Assembly (NCBI GenBank): GCA_004794785.1
Contig: SJOL01008692.1
Location: forward strand, 1,246,868 to 1,310,867
Direction: 5' to 3'
DNA length: 64,000 nt
Source of the DNA: Opisthorchis felineus
Lineage: Eukaryota; Platyhelminthes; Trematoda; Opisthorchiida; Opisthorchiidae
In this document: piece after piece, positions 39,906-50,067 of the stretch
Layout: each line of letters opens with the position of its first letter
Numbering within the stretch: position 1 is the first letter of the stretch
Translations under genes and position numbers: made by a program
Notes under the pieces: generated by a model
Told to the model about the DNA's origin: nothing
Databases searched by the model: none
What the model saw: only the letters and a program-made list of their open reading frames with translations

Positions 39906-40099
39906 TCTAACACAAATTGGCCAGAAAAACGAACAGAACGCTTTTGGCCCGTCTGACAAGGATTTCGACCAGAGCTACCGCGGGACAAAGGCCGAGATGG
40001 TTTTAGTCACTTTGGCTTTAGGGTCTCTGGCTTGTTGCCGTATGTATGGTAACACTTGGGATGGCGTCTTATCCTCAGGCCGGATATCGTCCCGAAAAT

Positions 40100-40380
40100 G
40101 TTAATTCCGCCATCATTCGGAAACTGCTGAAAACCTTAGAAGCGCTTCCCACAATGCGGAAAAAAGTTCGTTGGCAGTGTGTTTATTACTTCGAGGACTT
40201 TGGGGACAGGGATCTTGGGAGCGCTGGCTTCAGGTCATTAGAACAGCGCGTCTCACCTCGGACGCTAGCTGAAACAAACCCTGCCTCCAACTGTGCAAGC
40301 CGGAATCCCGGATCATTTGGTATAAATTCTGGAATCTTTGTATGCGCGGAAGCCGTCATGCCCTCCATTAACTCCATTGG
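40100..40380 (-). pseudogene. Ty3/gypsy gag fragment (decayed)
   Basis: On the minus strand the frame reads KIPEFIPNDP, then RLAQLEAGF, then LKPALPRSLSPK. This is the N-terminal Gag pattern of CsRn1/Kabuki-type elements, where a line such as IPEF.P.DPE.WFAQ.EA is followed by a short gap and LPPE. Only about 90 codons are recognisable before frameshifts. No LTR or pol sequence adjoins it. The call rests on my memory of the family pattern. Confidence 0.5.
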
Positions 40381-41179
40381 GTAGGTTGGGGAAACCTACT
40401 ACGTGACATGGTAGTCTAGATGGCCTAATATTTGCGGCGAGGAAATATGTCAGAAGTTCTGAGCTGGCCGCTATGTGCCTCCTAGCACTCGAAACTTCGA
40501 CTCTACAAACTAAGGCATATAATCCGCAGGTTATGTAAGCTTTACAGCCGGATCAGTAGTTCAGAAGCGGTTCTAACACCGCGGTACCGAATATGTTTCC
40601 AAACAATTGCGAGAAAAAATAATTATAACTTGGCGTACAAGCAGACAAGTAGCGCGTCGCCACCAGAGCGCAATGATGTACTGAAAATGGACATTTCTCC
40701 TTGACTTGAGCAAACGAGTTCTGTTAATTTCACGCGGGTTCATAGACTGCGGTCTCCATCCAACTCCGTGTATGGTCATCCCAAGCTAGTGGATTCAGCA
40801 GAGCCACCAAACGTGGACTGGGCCCAGTGAAAACCCAGCGCTTTTTATTTTAGTTTATCGTAGCATCATGAACATCAAGCGGTTTCGGGAGGTGGCACTG
40901 GTAATAAAGTATTGAAAACAACTGGCTGTTATGTCCACATTTTCGACCAATCCGAGCTCGGCTTGGTTCTGGGTCGACCAGCGGCCCGTTCTTTTGCTGA
41001 ATCAGTTTTGAGTCAGACTTATTCGACTTTGCAGAACCTAATTGTGGTAGGCGAAGTCGAGTACTTTGCCGAACACCTAATTATGCGGTCTGCTGACGCC
41101 ACTTCAAACCCGGGGATTCATTTGCACCGGGCCTATCTCTGCAGAGACAGAACATGCTCGCTCCTATCGACGAAACGGC

Positions 41180-42664
41180 ATTACGGCGAATGAGGAACCA
41201 ATGCAGGGCAGAAATTCGGAAATTTCCAAGTCAGAAGCAATGAAAAATTTCCAATCGTCCGGCAAAATAAGAATGTACCTTGCAACTACACGCGACACTG
41301 CCAGAGAAACAGATCGTCTGCGTTCCATGTCAGAAATGATACCTTGGGCCCCTACCCGTGGCCCAGTCGTTGAGGCGGAACTTTTTAGATTGCAGTAGAA
41401 AGATGGCCATATTATACTCCTCTCATCCCGTTTCAGTACTCCCACCACAAAGGTATGCTGATATGAAATCTACAGAGGCCGATATTCCCTATTTTCTTGT
41501 TAAATTGCATCGTCCCAGGACCAGATGATATCCATCCTACGACACTGAGTGAGACGTAGTGCCAACTGGCGAGTAACTTCGGGTTGTTAAGACAAACCCT
41601 GGAGATGGGGTTCCATTCCATTGTTCTAGAAATAGGCTGCTTCTAGATCCATTTTCATGCCCGCCGGTGCCGGGTGGTCACCGTACAAAGTGATGGATTT
41701 TATCCTGGGGGGGAGATATCCTGAAACACTTCACCACCAACAAACTACTGTTCCCAGCGCAACACGGATTTATACCGAACTGTCCTTGTGGGAAGAACGG
41801 GCTCGCTTCTATAGACAGCTTGACCCAAGCAGAGGATGACGGATTTTTCTCTGGAATGCCGTATTCTTCGACATCGCTAAAACCTTCGATGGTGTTCCGC
41901 ACATTCCACTACTCCGCACACTCGAAGCATACGATGCTCAAGAGGCAGTTATGCGATTGGTCGCGGGATTCCTTTCACACTGAACTTTCCGAGTTAACGT
42001 ACTCCTCGCCGGTGCTTGTTGCAGTCTCTCTGGGTTCTGTTTGGGGCTTACTTTTTCCAGTCTATGTTGATGAGCCGTCTGACGCTGCGACAGGCCCTGA
42101 TCTTCTCTATAATTCTGGAACTCCGACGCTATCGAGTTCTAAATGGATATCGACCCGTCGAGACGCTAGGCGCTAGACTGGCACCTATCTATCAACGACG
42201 GAGAATGCGCGCATATGCCATTCGGTGGATAGTCTGGAAATACCTTCATGGTACCTGTTGAAGTACATCGGATAATATTGGGGTTGTATACGAACAAGGA
42301 TGTGGGGATCTGAAGGTCTTCCACTGTGTCCTCAGCCCAACATGAGAACACTGCACAAAAGGCACACATGGAGATAATCAGATACTTTCTCCCCCGACTG
42401 ATGCCTGCGAGTTTCAAGATTATGTGTGGCGTATATGTTAGACTGCTTCTGTAGTACGCCAATCAACTAGTTTATACCGGATCATGGAAGGATCATTACT
42501 GTGTTGGACAGTCACGAGAATGGTTGCCCGCCTTCTGTCTGTGGACTGTGAAAGGCGCCTAGAAGTGCTTGGTTTTGACCACTGGCCTACATACATCTGC
42601 GTGGCGTGCTTAATTCCAACTTACCCGCTTTTCGGAAGTGGTTTATTTGCATCTTTCTTCACTC
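41180..42664 (+). mobile_element. CR1/Jockey-like LINE copy 3, strongly decayed
   Basis: A plus-strand copy of the same CR1 family, with many stops and frameshifts. Recognisable blocks in order: MRNQCRAEIRKF (linker, about 41,190), GPDDIHP (about 41,520), FFDIAKTFDGVPHIPLLRTL (41,870-41,930), LDWHLSINDGECAHMPFGG (about 42,176-42,232), SAQHENTAQKAH, and LIPTYPLFGSGL (about 42,610). These match [33 protein letters not shown] and [12 protein letters not shown] of copy 1. The element stops near 42,664, where an RTE reverse transcriptase begins mid-domain. Confidence 0.75.
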
Positions 42665-43745
42665 CTTACCCTAACGACCTCAAGAATGCGTTCAATTCTA
42701 GCGACCGGTTCCTGTTTTTTAACATGTATGTACAATGGGGTGTGCCCCAGAAGCTCATTAATACCACATGCTGTTTGTATTCACGTACTTTTTGGTGCCT
42801 GAGAGTATCTGCGAAGCTCTCCAAAAGCTTCCTAACAAAGGGTGGTATCCGACAAGGGTCTCCACTCTTTCCATATTTGTCTAATTTTGTCATTGATCAA
42901 GCAATGAGGCGGACTCTGATAGGTCTCTCAAACCATCGGTGTTTGGATTGTCTCAAGCGAAAGGCGTGTCGATCTGGAATACGCAGGCGACATTCTCCTC
43001 ATCTTCGAAAACGAGCAATCGGCGCAAATATAACCAGAAAATCTGACCAAGATCACCAGCATCAAAGACAGCAACATCAATGTTGATACTGATGGTTCGC
43101 TGCCAAGTTCATCCAGTCCTTCGATATGTGCTTCCCATCCACAAAGTGCAAAGTCACGCTGCGGGGCACGTAGTCTTTAAGCGTATCTCCAAGGGTTCAG
43201 GGAGTGACACCGGAAGCTGTGGAACACTGTACTTATCGGGAGTTGCATTAGGTTTGACGGCAGTGTGACAGACGGAGTCAGTGCACGAATCTCAAACGCC
43301 AGGGCGTTGTTTGCCTATTTGAACCACTTGTGGCATCAAAAAGGCATTTTACTGGGTCCCAAAGGACGCGTAAATCAGACTACATTGCGGGCTGTGAGAG
43401 CTGGCCACTTCAGCCGTGGGTCTGAAACACCTCCAAGTCTTTGACCACCGATGTCTCAAGAGTATAGCTGGAATCGACTAGAAACAGCGAATTCTCAATG
43501 ACATGAGCAAGAGGCGGGTTTTGGTGAAGTAGATGGTACTGCCCTCAAAGAATGCACCTAGCATTGCAAGTTAAAGTGGTTGGGCCATGTGTTACACCTG
43601 CCGAGTAGCCGTCTGCCAAAATGAGTGCTGTTTTCCATGCCTAATTTGGAGTGGCAGAAACACAGAGGGGGACGGAATTAAATATGGCAAAGGGGATGAT
43701 GTTACGAAACGTCTGGGTGCTGTTGATGCTGTTCGGCTTTCAGGA
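42665..43745 (+). mobile_element. RTE-like LINE copy D, 5'-truncated and decayed
   Basis: Same family as copy A (56-58.7 kb). It begins at reverse-transcriptase motif A (LKNAFNSSDR against [10 protein letters not shown]). It continues with LYSRT, LSKSF, GIRQGSPLFPYLSNFVID and AMRRTL; then, in another frame, VDLEYAGDILLIFE, where YADD has become YAGD. Further on are GSCIRFDGSVTDGVSARIS, KLKWLGHVLHLP and the C-terminal ETSGC. The ORF at 42,484-43,086 straddles the CR1/RTE junction and is not a real gene. It ends where a SINE fragment begins. Confidence 0.85.
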
Positions 43746-43802
43746 AAAAACTCGTTCAGCTGTAATACCCTTTCGGCGCATAGCTGCCGGCCACCGGTTG
43801 CT
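43746..43802 (-). mobile_element. SINE 3' fragment
   Basis: TCGTTCAGCTGTAATACCC and TTTCGGCGCATAGCTGCCGG match the 3' third of the tRNA-derived SINE. The rest is missing. It lies exactly between two RTE fragments in opposite orientation. Confidence 0.7.
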
Positions 43803-45355
43803 GTCCGCCACAAGGTCCAACTGAGTCCACGGCTGTTTTACGACTGGTGGCCTCCAAGTCACACGGTGTGAACGCTTGTGCTAGAAATTTGTGCTGGCTA
43901 TAAATAAGTAATGTTCAGTACATAACTGAAGAAGTCGCTCTGTTTAGTGAGCATCAACCCAGAATCGGCCACCAAGTTTGAGTTCCTCAGAACTTAGTCG
44001 GCCAGCCTGAGCACTCATATCACCTGACAGAATCCCGATATCTGTGCATGTGGTACACTGGAGCAACCGTGGAAAATATCGATAGAAGCCGTCTTCCTCA
44101 GCCTCAAAGCTGCCACCTGTTGGAGCGTATGCTGACACAACAAACAAACACGGTTTACCTCGTTGAAATTCATTGATCTGATGGAACCAGTCAACATAAC
44201 AGCTCAGAGATGACTGTTTATTGGAATTCAGTCCAGTAAGGCGCATTCAGCCCTGAGGCTAAGGACGACTTCTACGTCGTAGGTACCAAAAGCCACTGCA
44301 TCAGAATTATCAGATACACGAAGAGAAAAGTGCGAGATATGCGGGCCCGGCCCAAGGGGTTTAGGTTGTATGACCGAACTGGGGTCTTGTATGCGAGGAA
44401 GGGGTTCTCGTTGACACACCCTACCTTGAGCCCTTGACTCAAAAGTCCGACTCACAAGGCAGTGGGATGATGTAGGGTTTTGTTCGGAGACACTGCTCGG
44501 AGCCGGTGAGTCAGTGGTTTGGTTTGCTCGGCGGTAGGGCGCAAGGAGTAAGGCTTTGTTGTCTTGGTCCTAATGCGGCTGTGCTCAGTAGGTGCCTCTT
44601 GAGCAGCACCAGACTCTTTGGTTTTAAAAGTATTTCGGCCACATTGGATAATGCACCGGCGCTTACGGTCAACCGTTGGACGATGGAGTGTTTGGTTACT
44701 AGGGCCAACCTTTTCTAACCTGTCCTTCTTTGGAAGCAGGCAACACTGCTGTTTCCATTTAAAAATCGTTCAGCTGTAGCACCCTTTCGGTGCCTAACTG
44801 CCATGCCACCCGAAGAAAGCACGAGGGTTGGGATACTGCCAGGTTGCCCAAGCCTAGACAGGGGAAGTCGAGAGGCAAAGGCCGGGTTCGAACCACGGAC
44901 CTTCCGGTCAGTAGATTCGCGCTCTAACCACTTGAGCCATCTCGCCCCTGTTTGGCTCCCCTTTGGCCTTTCTGTCATGGTTGCACCTTTGGGAACTGAG
45001 TTCCAGCCAGTGTAGCCTGCGGTACCATTGCAGCACTCAGACCCACCACATCAAGGTGGCAGCTTTCGGTCCGAAGTCCTACTGCTTCAAGAGAGACTGA
45101 ACTTCGATACCAGCGAAAGTCACTAAGGGCACAGAATGTTATGTCTAACACCAAGCGGACACTTGGGAACCCGTCGACAGCATCTGCGAACGAAGTTAAA
45201 TTCAGAATTGCAAATATTATACAGCGACAAAGGCCAACACAAACAAATCTCAGTACCGCGGAACATCGGGCGCCCCAATCTATCCATATAGCAAAAGCCG
45301 ATATAGGGGGGATCTCAACAATGAAGCTTACACACGCATGGCGAAAAAAAATCAA
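43803..45355 (-). mobile_element. RTE-like LINE copy C: 5' region and endonuclease part
   Basis: Minus-strand 5' half of an RTE-like element. Endonuclease remnants: PCLFVVSAYAPTGG, GDMSAQAGRLSSEELKLGGR, and HRVTWRPP with WTQLD. The 5' UTR at 44,380-44,760 aligns with that of copy B (48,030-48,440), sharing ACTTTTGAGTCAA, AATACTTTTAAAACCAAAGA and AAGAAGGAC. Further upstream, AACCATGACAG and AAGGCCAA match the first bases after the assembly gap at 47,855. A SINE (44,763-44,949) sits in this 5' region. The open frame at 44,975-45,355 contains LDITFCALSDFRW, an endonuclease-like pattern, but its place in the element is unclear. Everything downstream of the endonuclease is lost. Confidence 0.72.
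44763..44949 (-). mobile_element. tRNA-derived SINE inserted in RTE copy C
   Basis: Full-length minus-strand copy: tRNA-like head GGGGCGAGATGGCTCAAGTG, B box GGTTCGAACCC, CTAGGCTTGGGCAACCTGGC, and 3' end GGGTGCTACAGCTGAACGAT. AAACAG on the minus strand occurs at both ends and may be a short target duplication. It splits the 5' UTR of RTE copy C. Confidence 0.9.
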
Positions 45356-45599
45356 ATATGCTCAACAGGGCGAATGTCCACCTAGGAACAATAAAAGCCC
45401 AAAAGCGAACACGATTTTACGGCCTACCGAAAAATTCACAAAGGGTGCCCAGCAGACTGTATTCACACAAGCTTTCAACGTTTTGAAGTCGGATCATCAA
45501 ACCCCTTCAGAATGACTTAATAAGCAAAGTTAAAGACTAGCTTTTGTTGACAAACTTAGGAAGAGACACTACATGACAATGAAACGCTTCTCAGTTTTG

Positions 45600-46330
45600 A
45601 TTTACGTTCAGTTTTTCGATGGCCAAATAATTCATAAGGATGAAGGCAAATAGTTTAGAAGCTACATTCATCAAGCTTATGGCGCGGTAGTTGTCACAAA
45701 CAGGTTTGTCGCTTCTTTTGTGGAAGGACAGGAGAACAGAGATGCCCCAATTGGTTGGAAATACTTGGTTTTCTCAGGTTGAAGTGAATAGTTCACGGGG
45801 TGGCGCGTAAAGGGCAGTAGTGCCTGTCCTGTACACCTCTACAGGCATTTCGGGCTCACCAGGAGTCATGGCTTTTCAGCCGACTGCTGATTTTGGTTAG
45901 TTCTCTCTTTGAAGGGCCACCGTCAGCGTCGTACGACGATATGTGGAGCTCAGTGGTCGGAAGGGACTCATGCTGACTTTAAAAACGTCTCGTATACCGG
46001 GACAGTTTATCGCTGGTGTTGGGGATGAATTCGCCAGATACAATTGACTGGGCGAATAGTGGTTTTCCATGGGCTTTTGGTTGCAGACAGCTTCGCACAG
46101 TCGCCAACATTTGACGAGGCTTGAATACTGATTACCATGTAGTTCCAGTAGCGATTCTGGGTTGCTTGATGTTTGCGCGTTTGACAACCTCACCTCAGCC
46201 TGGCTTGACAGCCGCGAAGTGGCACTGAGATCCAGTTTTCCTATCGACGTAGTACATTTCCTAAGTGGAAAACGGAAGCATCGTGGGTCGCCCCAACTGT
46301 ATGCACTCGAATGTATGTACTTCAACTTTT
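45600..46330 (-). pseudogene. reverse-transcriptase N-terminal fragment of another LINE
   Basis: On the minus strand the frame reads TPGEPEMPVEVY, ELFTST, a TGA stop, then VFPTNWGISVLLSFHKRSD and CDNYRAISLMNVASKLFAF. These correspond to the first conserved reverse-transcriptase blocks (P..W..S.L...KKGD..C.NYRxISL) and the linker before them. Motifs A to E are absent. The sequence differs enough from the RTE and CR1 copies to suggest a third LINE family. The 142-codon frame at 45,897-46,325 is probably the linker preceding the domain. Confidence 0.68.
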
Positions 46331-46635
46331 TCGTGCATGGTGCCAGATGAAGATTGGTGCTTATTCAGGTGCTCGAGAAGGACGCCAGTACATTTCCCAA
46401 CCGGGCAGAGCCTAAGCTTTGCTCGTACGCGAGCGAGAGAGTGCGATGTGATCCGTGCTTCCATTTGTCTAATGGGGTGAATACCCTGGAAATGGGGCCC
46501 ATCCACATCTCACTAGGATGCAGTCAGTCTAGGGAGTTATTTGGCCGCCACTTGAGTGCCAAGTTAACGGATACTTCAGATGGTGTTGGAAGCTCATCTT
46601 GGTGACGAACAACCGATTGAACCCAGCATAGTTAA

Positions 46636-46828
46636 AAAAAATCGTTCAGCTGTAACACCCTTTCGGTGCCTAGCTGCCATGCCACCCGAAGGAAGCACGA
46701 GGGCTTTGATACTGCCAGGTTGCCCAAGCCCAGACAGGGGAAGTCGAGAAGCAGAGGTCGGGTTCGAACCACGGACCTTTTGGTTCGTAAGCTGGCGCCT
46801 TAACCACTGAACCATCTCGCCCCCATCT
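46636..46828 (-). mobile_element. tRNA-derived SINE with perfect 12-bp target duplication
   Basis: Complete minus-strand copy: GGCGAGATGGTTCAGTGGTT (A box), GGTTCGAACCC (B box), CCTGTCTGGGCTTGGGCAAC, and 3' end GGGTGTTACAGCTGAACGAT followed by a T run. It is flanked by CAGCATAGTTAA at 46,624-46,635 and 46,829-46,840. The exact duplication shows LINE-type retroposition and a fairly recent insertion. Confidence 0.95.
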
Positions 46829-46840
46829 CAGCATAGTTAA

Positions 46841-47274
46841 CAAGCCTATCAATTTCACAGCAGTGGCAGAGACCATACTTCCCACGAATATGGCGCGTTA
46901 GGGTATCGCACGGCAGTTTATTGCTGCTCGCGCTGCACCATCGAGACCAATAACGCATTGAAACCATATAATCCATTGCGTTGTTAAAAAGTTGAATGAA
47001 AAGGTTGGCAGTACTGGGATGGTATTTTTGAGACAACACCATGAGGTATGGACCAAGCTTACTATCCAAGCACGTAAGATAGACGCTTCTGAAGCCTGTG
47101 CCGTCGGGCCACCCACTTAATTCGAAGAGATGTATGGATATTTGGAGGCAATTGAAAATGTCAGGTATAAGTTGCAGTCTTCTTGGTTGAGCAGTCGTGC
47201 CTCAGGCCAACAAGACAGTCTTGGTGATTTCCACGATCAAGAAGAGATAGAAGTGAAATAGGTATTTCGTTTCG
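46841..47274. other. spacer between SINEs, unassigned
   Basis: A minus-strand frame contains CDTLTRHIRGKYGLCHC and neighbouring Cys/His residues, which may be a relic of a LINE or gag zinc-binding segment. I cannot assign it. Confidence 0.35.
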
Positions 47275-47287
47275 TTACCTATTAGTC

Positions 47288-47475
47288 AGGGACGATGTGG
47301 CTCAGTGGTTAGAGCGCTAATTTACTGACCGGAAGGTCCATGTTTCGAACCCGACTTCTGCCTCTCGACTTTCCCTGTCTAGGCTTGGGCAACCTGGCAG
47401 TGTCCCAGCCCTCGTGCTTCCTTCTGGTGGCATGGCAGTTAGGCACCGGAAGGGTGCTACAGCTGAACGATTTTT
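47288..47475 (+). mobile_element. tRNA-derived SINE with perfect 13-bp target duplication
   Basis: Plus-strand copy: GATGTGGCTCAGTGGTTAGA (A box), TTTCGAACCCG (B box), CCCTGTCTAGGCTTGGGCAA, TGCTTCCTTCTGGTGGCATG, and 3' end GGGTGCTACAGCTGAACGAT followed by T residues. TTACCTATTAGTC flanks it at 47,275-47,287 and 47,476-47,488. Confidence 0.95.
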
Positions 47476-47643
47476 TTACCTATTAGTCCATCAAGTAAAC
47501 GACATAAATTTTACTGCTCGTGGCCAAGGTGAATTGACCTTAAACAACAAAAGGTTGTCTAGTGAATATTGTATTCCAGCGAAAATATATAACGCCCATT
47601 TTCCTGCGCTATTTCAAACCGTTACAAACTCTTTTGCCCAACA

Positions 47644-47854
47644 ATGGATATATATATATATATATATATANNNNNNNNNNNNNNNNNNNNNNNNNNNNNN
47701 NNNNNNNNNNNNNNNNNNNNNNNNNNNNNNNNNNNNNNNNNNNNNNNNNNNNNNNNNNNNNNNNNNNNNNNNNNNNNNNNNNNNNNNNNNNNNNNNNNNN
47801 NNNNNNNNNNNNNNNNNNNNNNNNNNNNNNNNNNNNNNNNNNNNNNNNNNNNNN
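47644..47854. other. TA microsatellite and assembly gap
   Basis: A TA run followed by 184 Ns. RTE copy B resumes directly after the gap, so its extreme 5' end is hidden. Frames that cross the Ns are artefacts. Confidence 0.95.
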
Positions 47855-48763
47855 TAAAGGCTCAACCATGCCAGGAAGGCCAACGGGGAGGAGCCCGACG
47901 AACATTGAGTCCCCGTACTGCGAGTAATCGTATTATGAGGCGGTCTGGAGGTAAAGTCGTACTGTCCTCTGCGGTAGGAGTGTGAGGGCAGTAAGGCGTT
48001 TTCACCAGGCGGCCAGCATGTCCATAGTTGTGGAAGCAGCGATGCTGCCTTCCCCCGAAGAAGGACGGGTTAGAAAAAGGTCGGTCCCAAAGCCCGCACA
48101 CTCCGATCGCCCAACGGCTGACCGCCGGCGCATTATTCAATACGGTCGGAATACTTTTAAAACCAAAGAGTCCGGTGCTGCTCAAAAGGCACCTGCTGTG
48201 CGCAGCTGCGCTAGGAGTGAGACAGTAATGCCCTACTCCCTGCGCCCTCGGGCCAGGCCGACCCCCTACAGCCAAGTGGGTCAGACTATTGAGTCCTTGG
48301 CTCCGGGAAGGGTCCCCCAAGGAAACCCTGTTTCGCGGTTCAGACTCTTAAGTCAGAGACTAGGGGCAGGATCCCCGAACAAAATCGCACATCCTCCCAC
48401 TCCCTTGTGGGTCAGACTTTTGAGTCAAAGGCTCAAGGTGGGGTACCTCATCTAAACCCCCTTCTTCGGCCTGGGCAACCGGGAAGCATCATCTTCCCTT
48501 GCAGTTCTTCGCTCACCGGCTTTCTCCCACATACCCTCCCCACCCATTGTACAATGCAGTGCAATCAACCCATCTACCAACTCCCTAGCCGCCGTTCTGT
48601 GTCTCAACCGTCGCCCAGAAAAATAAACCAAAGTATTCATCTAGCAACCTCAAAAGATTTGATCCACGTTGCAGCCTTCAATGTCCGTACTCTACGTCAA
48701 ATTGGGCAAGAGGCATCCCTTGCTGCAACCTTGCTTTCCCTCTCTATCGATGTATGTCGTCGT
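47855..48763 (+). mobile_element. RTE-like LINE copy B: 5' UTR and start of ORF
   Basis: The 5' part of the element is interrupted at 48,764. The UTR carries three degenerate units starting TCAGACT.TTRAGTC at 48,281, 48,340 and 48,412. A start at 48,554 (MQCNQPIY) leads through a Ser/Pro/Arg-rich stretch to DLIHVAAFNVRTL, the N-terminal motif of AP-type endonucleases, and SIDVC. The frame is cut at codon level by the gypsy LTR and continues at 52,047. The sequence matches copy C on the minus strand at 44.4-44.8 kb. Confidence 0.85.
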
Positions 48764-48924
48764 TGTGTTCGACGAGGGATGGAGTGCAACGATAATCAGA
48801 AAAAGAATGGAAAAGATTGAGGGCCCGCAAGCTAGGCTTTATTCATCCAAAACTTTGACACTGAGAACTGAAACGAAAAAAGGTGATTTAACAGTGAACG
48901 ATGAGACGTTTGAAAAATAGAACA
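48764..48924 (-). repeat. 3' LTR of the gypsy element
   Basis: 161 bp, TGTGTTCGAC to AATAGAACA as given on the plus strand (TGT...ACA ends). Six differences from the other LTR by my count. On the minus strand it contains GGATGAATAAAGCC, with a candidate polyadenylation signal. Confidence 0.95.
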
Positions 48925-49112
48925 ACTATACAATATTCACCCCCCGCAGAGATAAATGTCCACAGGAATTCGCTTTATAATTGAATAATGTCAGGCCTCT
49001 CTGTTGCGCAAGACATACGGTCGTGTCCGCTGTTGTTATACAACCAACGGGTTTTCAGAAGAATTCGACATTCAGTTTCCGAAGCAGAGTCAGATAGTTC
49101 CGGCTAAATAAA

Positions 49113-49968
49113 TTAATCAGTACTGGGCTGCGGTTGCTGCTGTTCGGATGCTGGAGCACATCCAAAATCTGCCGAAGGCGCCAGGTGACGTAGGGAAACC
49201 GTTTCTTCCATGCCGTTAGGGTGTTTGACATATGCGTACTCGGGGTTACACTCCAGAAGCTCAACCTCTTCGACTACGGGGTCATACTTCGAAGATCGTG
49301 TATTTCGCCGCATCAAAACTGGTCCTGGCGAAAGCAACCACTGCGGCAACGATGTACCGACTGCGGATTTTCGATTGTGATGAAACATTCGCTCGTGTGG
49401 ATTGGCGTTGGTGGCGGTGCACAACAAAGAACGAATCGAAAGGAGGGCGTCTTGTAAAACGGTTTCTCAATGACTGATTTGAAGACCTTTTGATCGTAAT
49501 GAAAGCGTAATAGCTTTCCACAAAGTTCCATTTAATCGCCCCACCTGACCGTTCCCCCTTGGGTTATATGGAGTAGTCCGCCTGGTGACAACGCCCTTTT
49601 CATGAAGAAATCGCTTGATCTCCTCCGAAATAAATGATGAGTCGCGATCCGAATGCACGAAACTGGGCAGGCCAAATGTAGCGAAGAGCGGCATAAGGCA
49701 TGATATCACCGTAGACGAACTTATATCTGGACAAGCATAGGCGAACGGAAAGCGGGAATACTCGTCTACGACCGTCAGTAGATATTTGTTTCGAGTCGTC
49801 TAAGGCAGTGGTCCCTTGAAGTCAATGCTTAAACGTTCAAACGTTTGTGTGGCTTTAATGAGTGTACCACCAGATGGCTTGAAGAAACGTGGTTTTAATT
49901 CCGCGCACACATGACACTGCTTAATGACAAGTCGGATGTCCTCTAGGAAGAATGGGAGGTTCTTGCAA
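49113..49968 (-). pseudogene. gypsy integrase, N-truncated, catalytic Glu lost
   Basis: Begins mid-domain at KNLPFFLEDIR and IKQCHVCAELKPRF, the second half of the zinc domain, directly after the deletion junction. First catalytic Asp: LSIDFKGPLP. A TAG at about 49,800 follows, then VHSDRDSSF with the second Asp. Exactly 35 residues later the expected Glu (NGQVERLNGT in relatives) is Gly, codon GGG at 49,539-49,541. The C-terminal part (49,113-49,427) has PHERMF, PGPVLMRR, ECNPEYAYVKHPNG and SLRHLAPS, and ends in a Gln/Pro-rich tail. Frames change at least twice. Confidence 0.88.
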
Positions 49969-50067
49969 GACCTTGAAGCGTTCAGGGTCTGGTTTGATGA
50001 TACCTTCAGTAATTTCATAGCCAAGGAGTCTGAGTTTAGTGGTGGAAATTGTGCTTTTATCGTGATT

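Noticed and set aside
42484..43086. 200-codon plus-strand frame as a gene
   Set aside because: Its N-terminal part is CR1 copy 3 and its C-terminal part is RTE copy D; a chimeric frame of two dead elements.
44763..44949. tRNA gene (A box, B box, GGTTCGAACCC)
   Set aside because: The tRNA-like head is followed by a constant unrelated body and a 3' tail, and it recurs in many copies, some with target duplications: a SINE, not a tRNA gene.
47414..47985. open frames of 89-147 codons across the N gap
   Set aside because: Made of N codons, TA repeat and SINE; they are artefacts of the gap.
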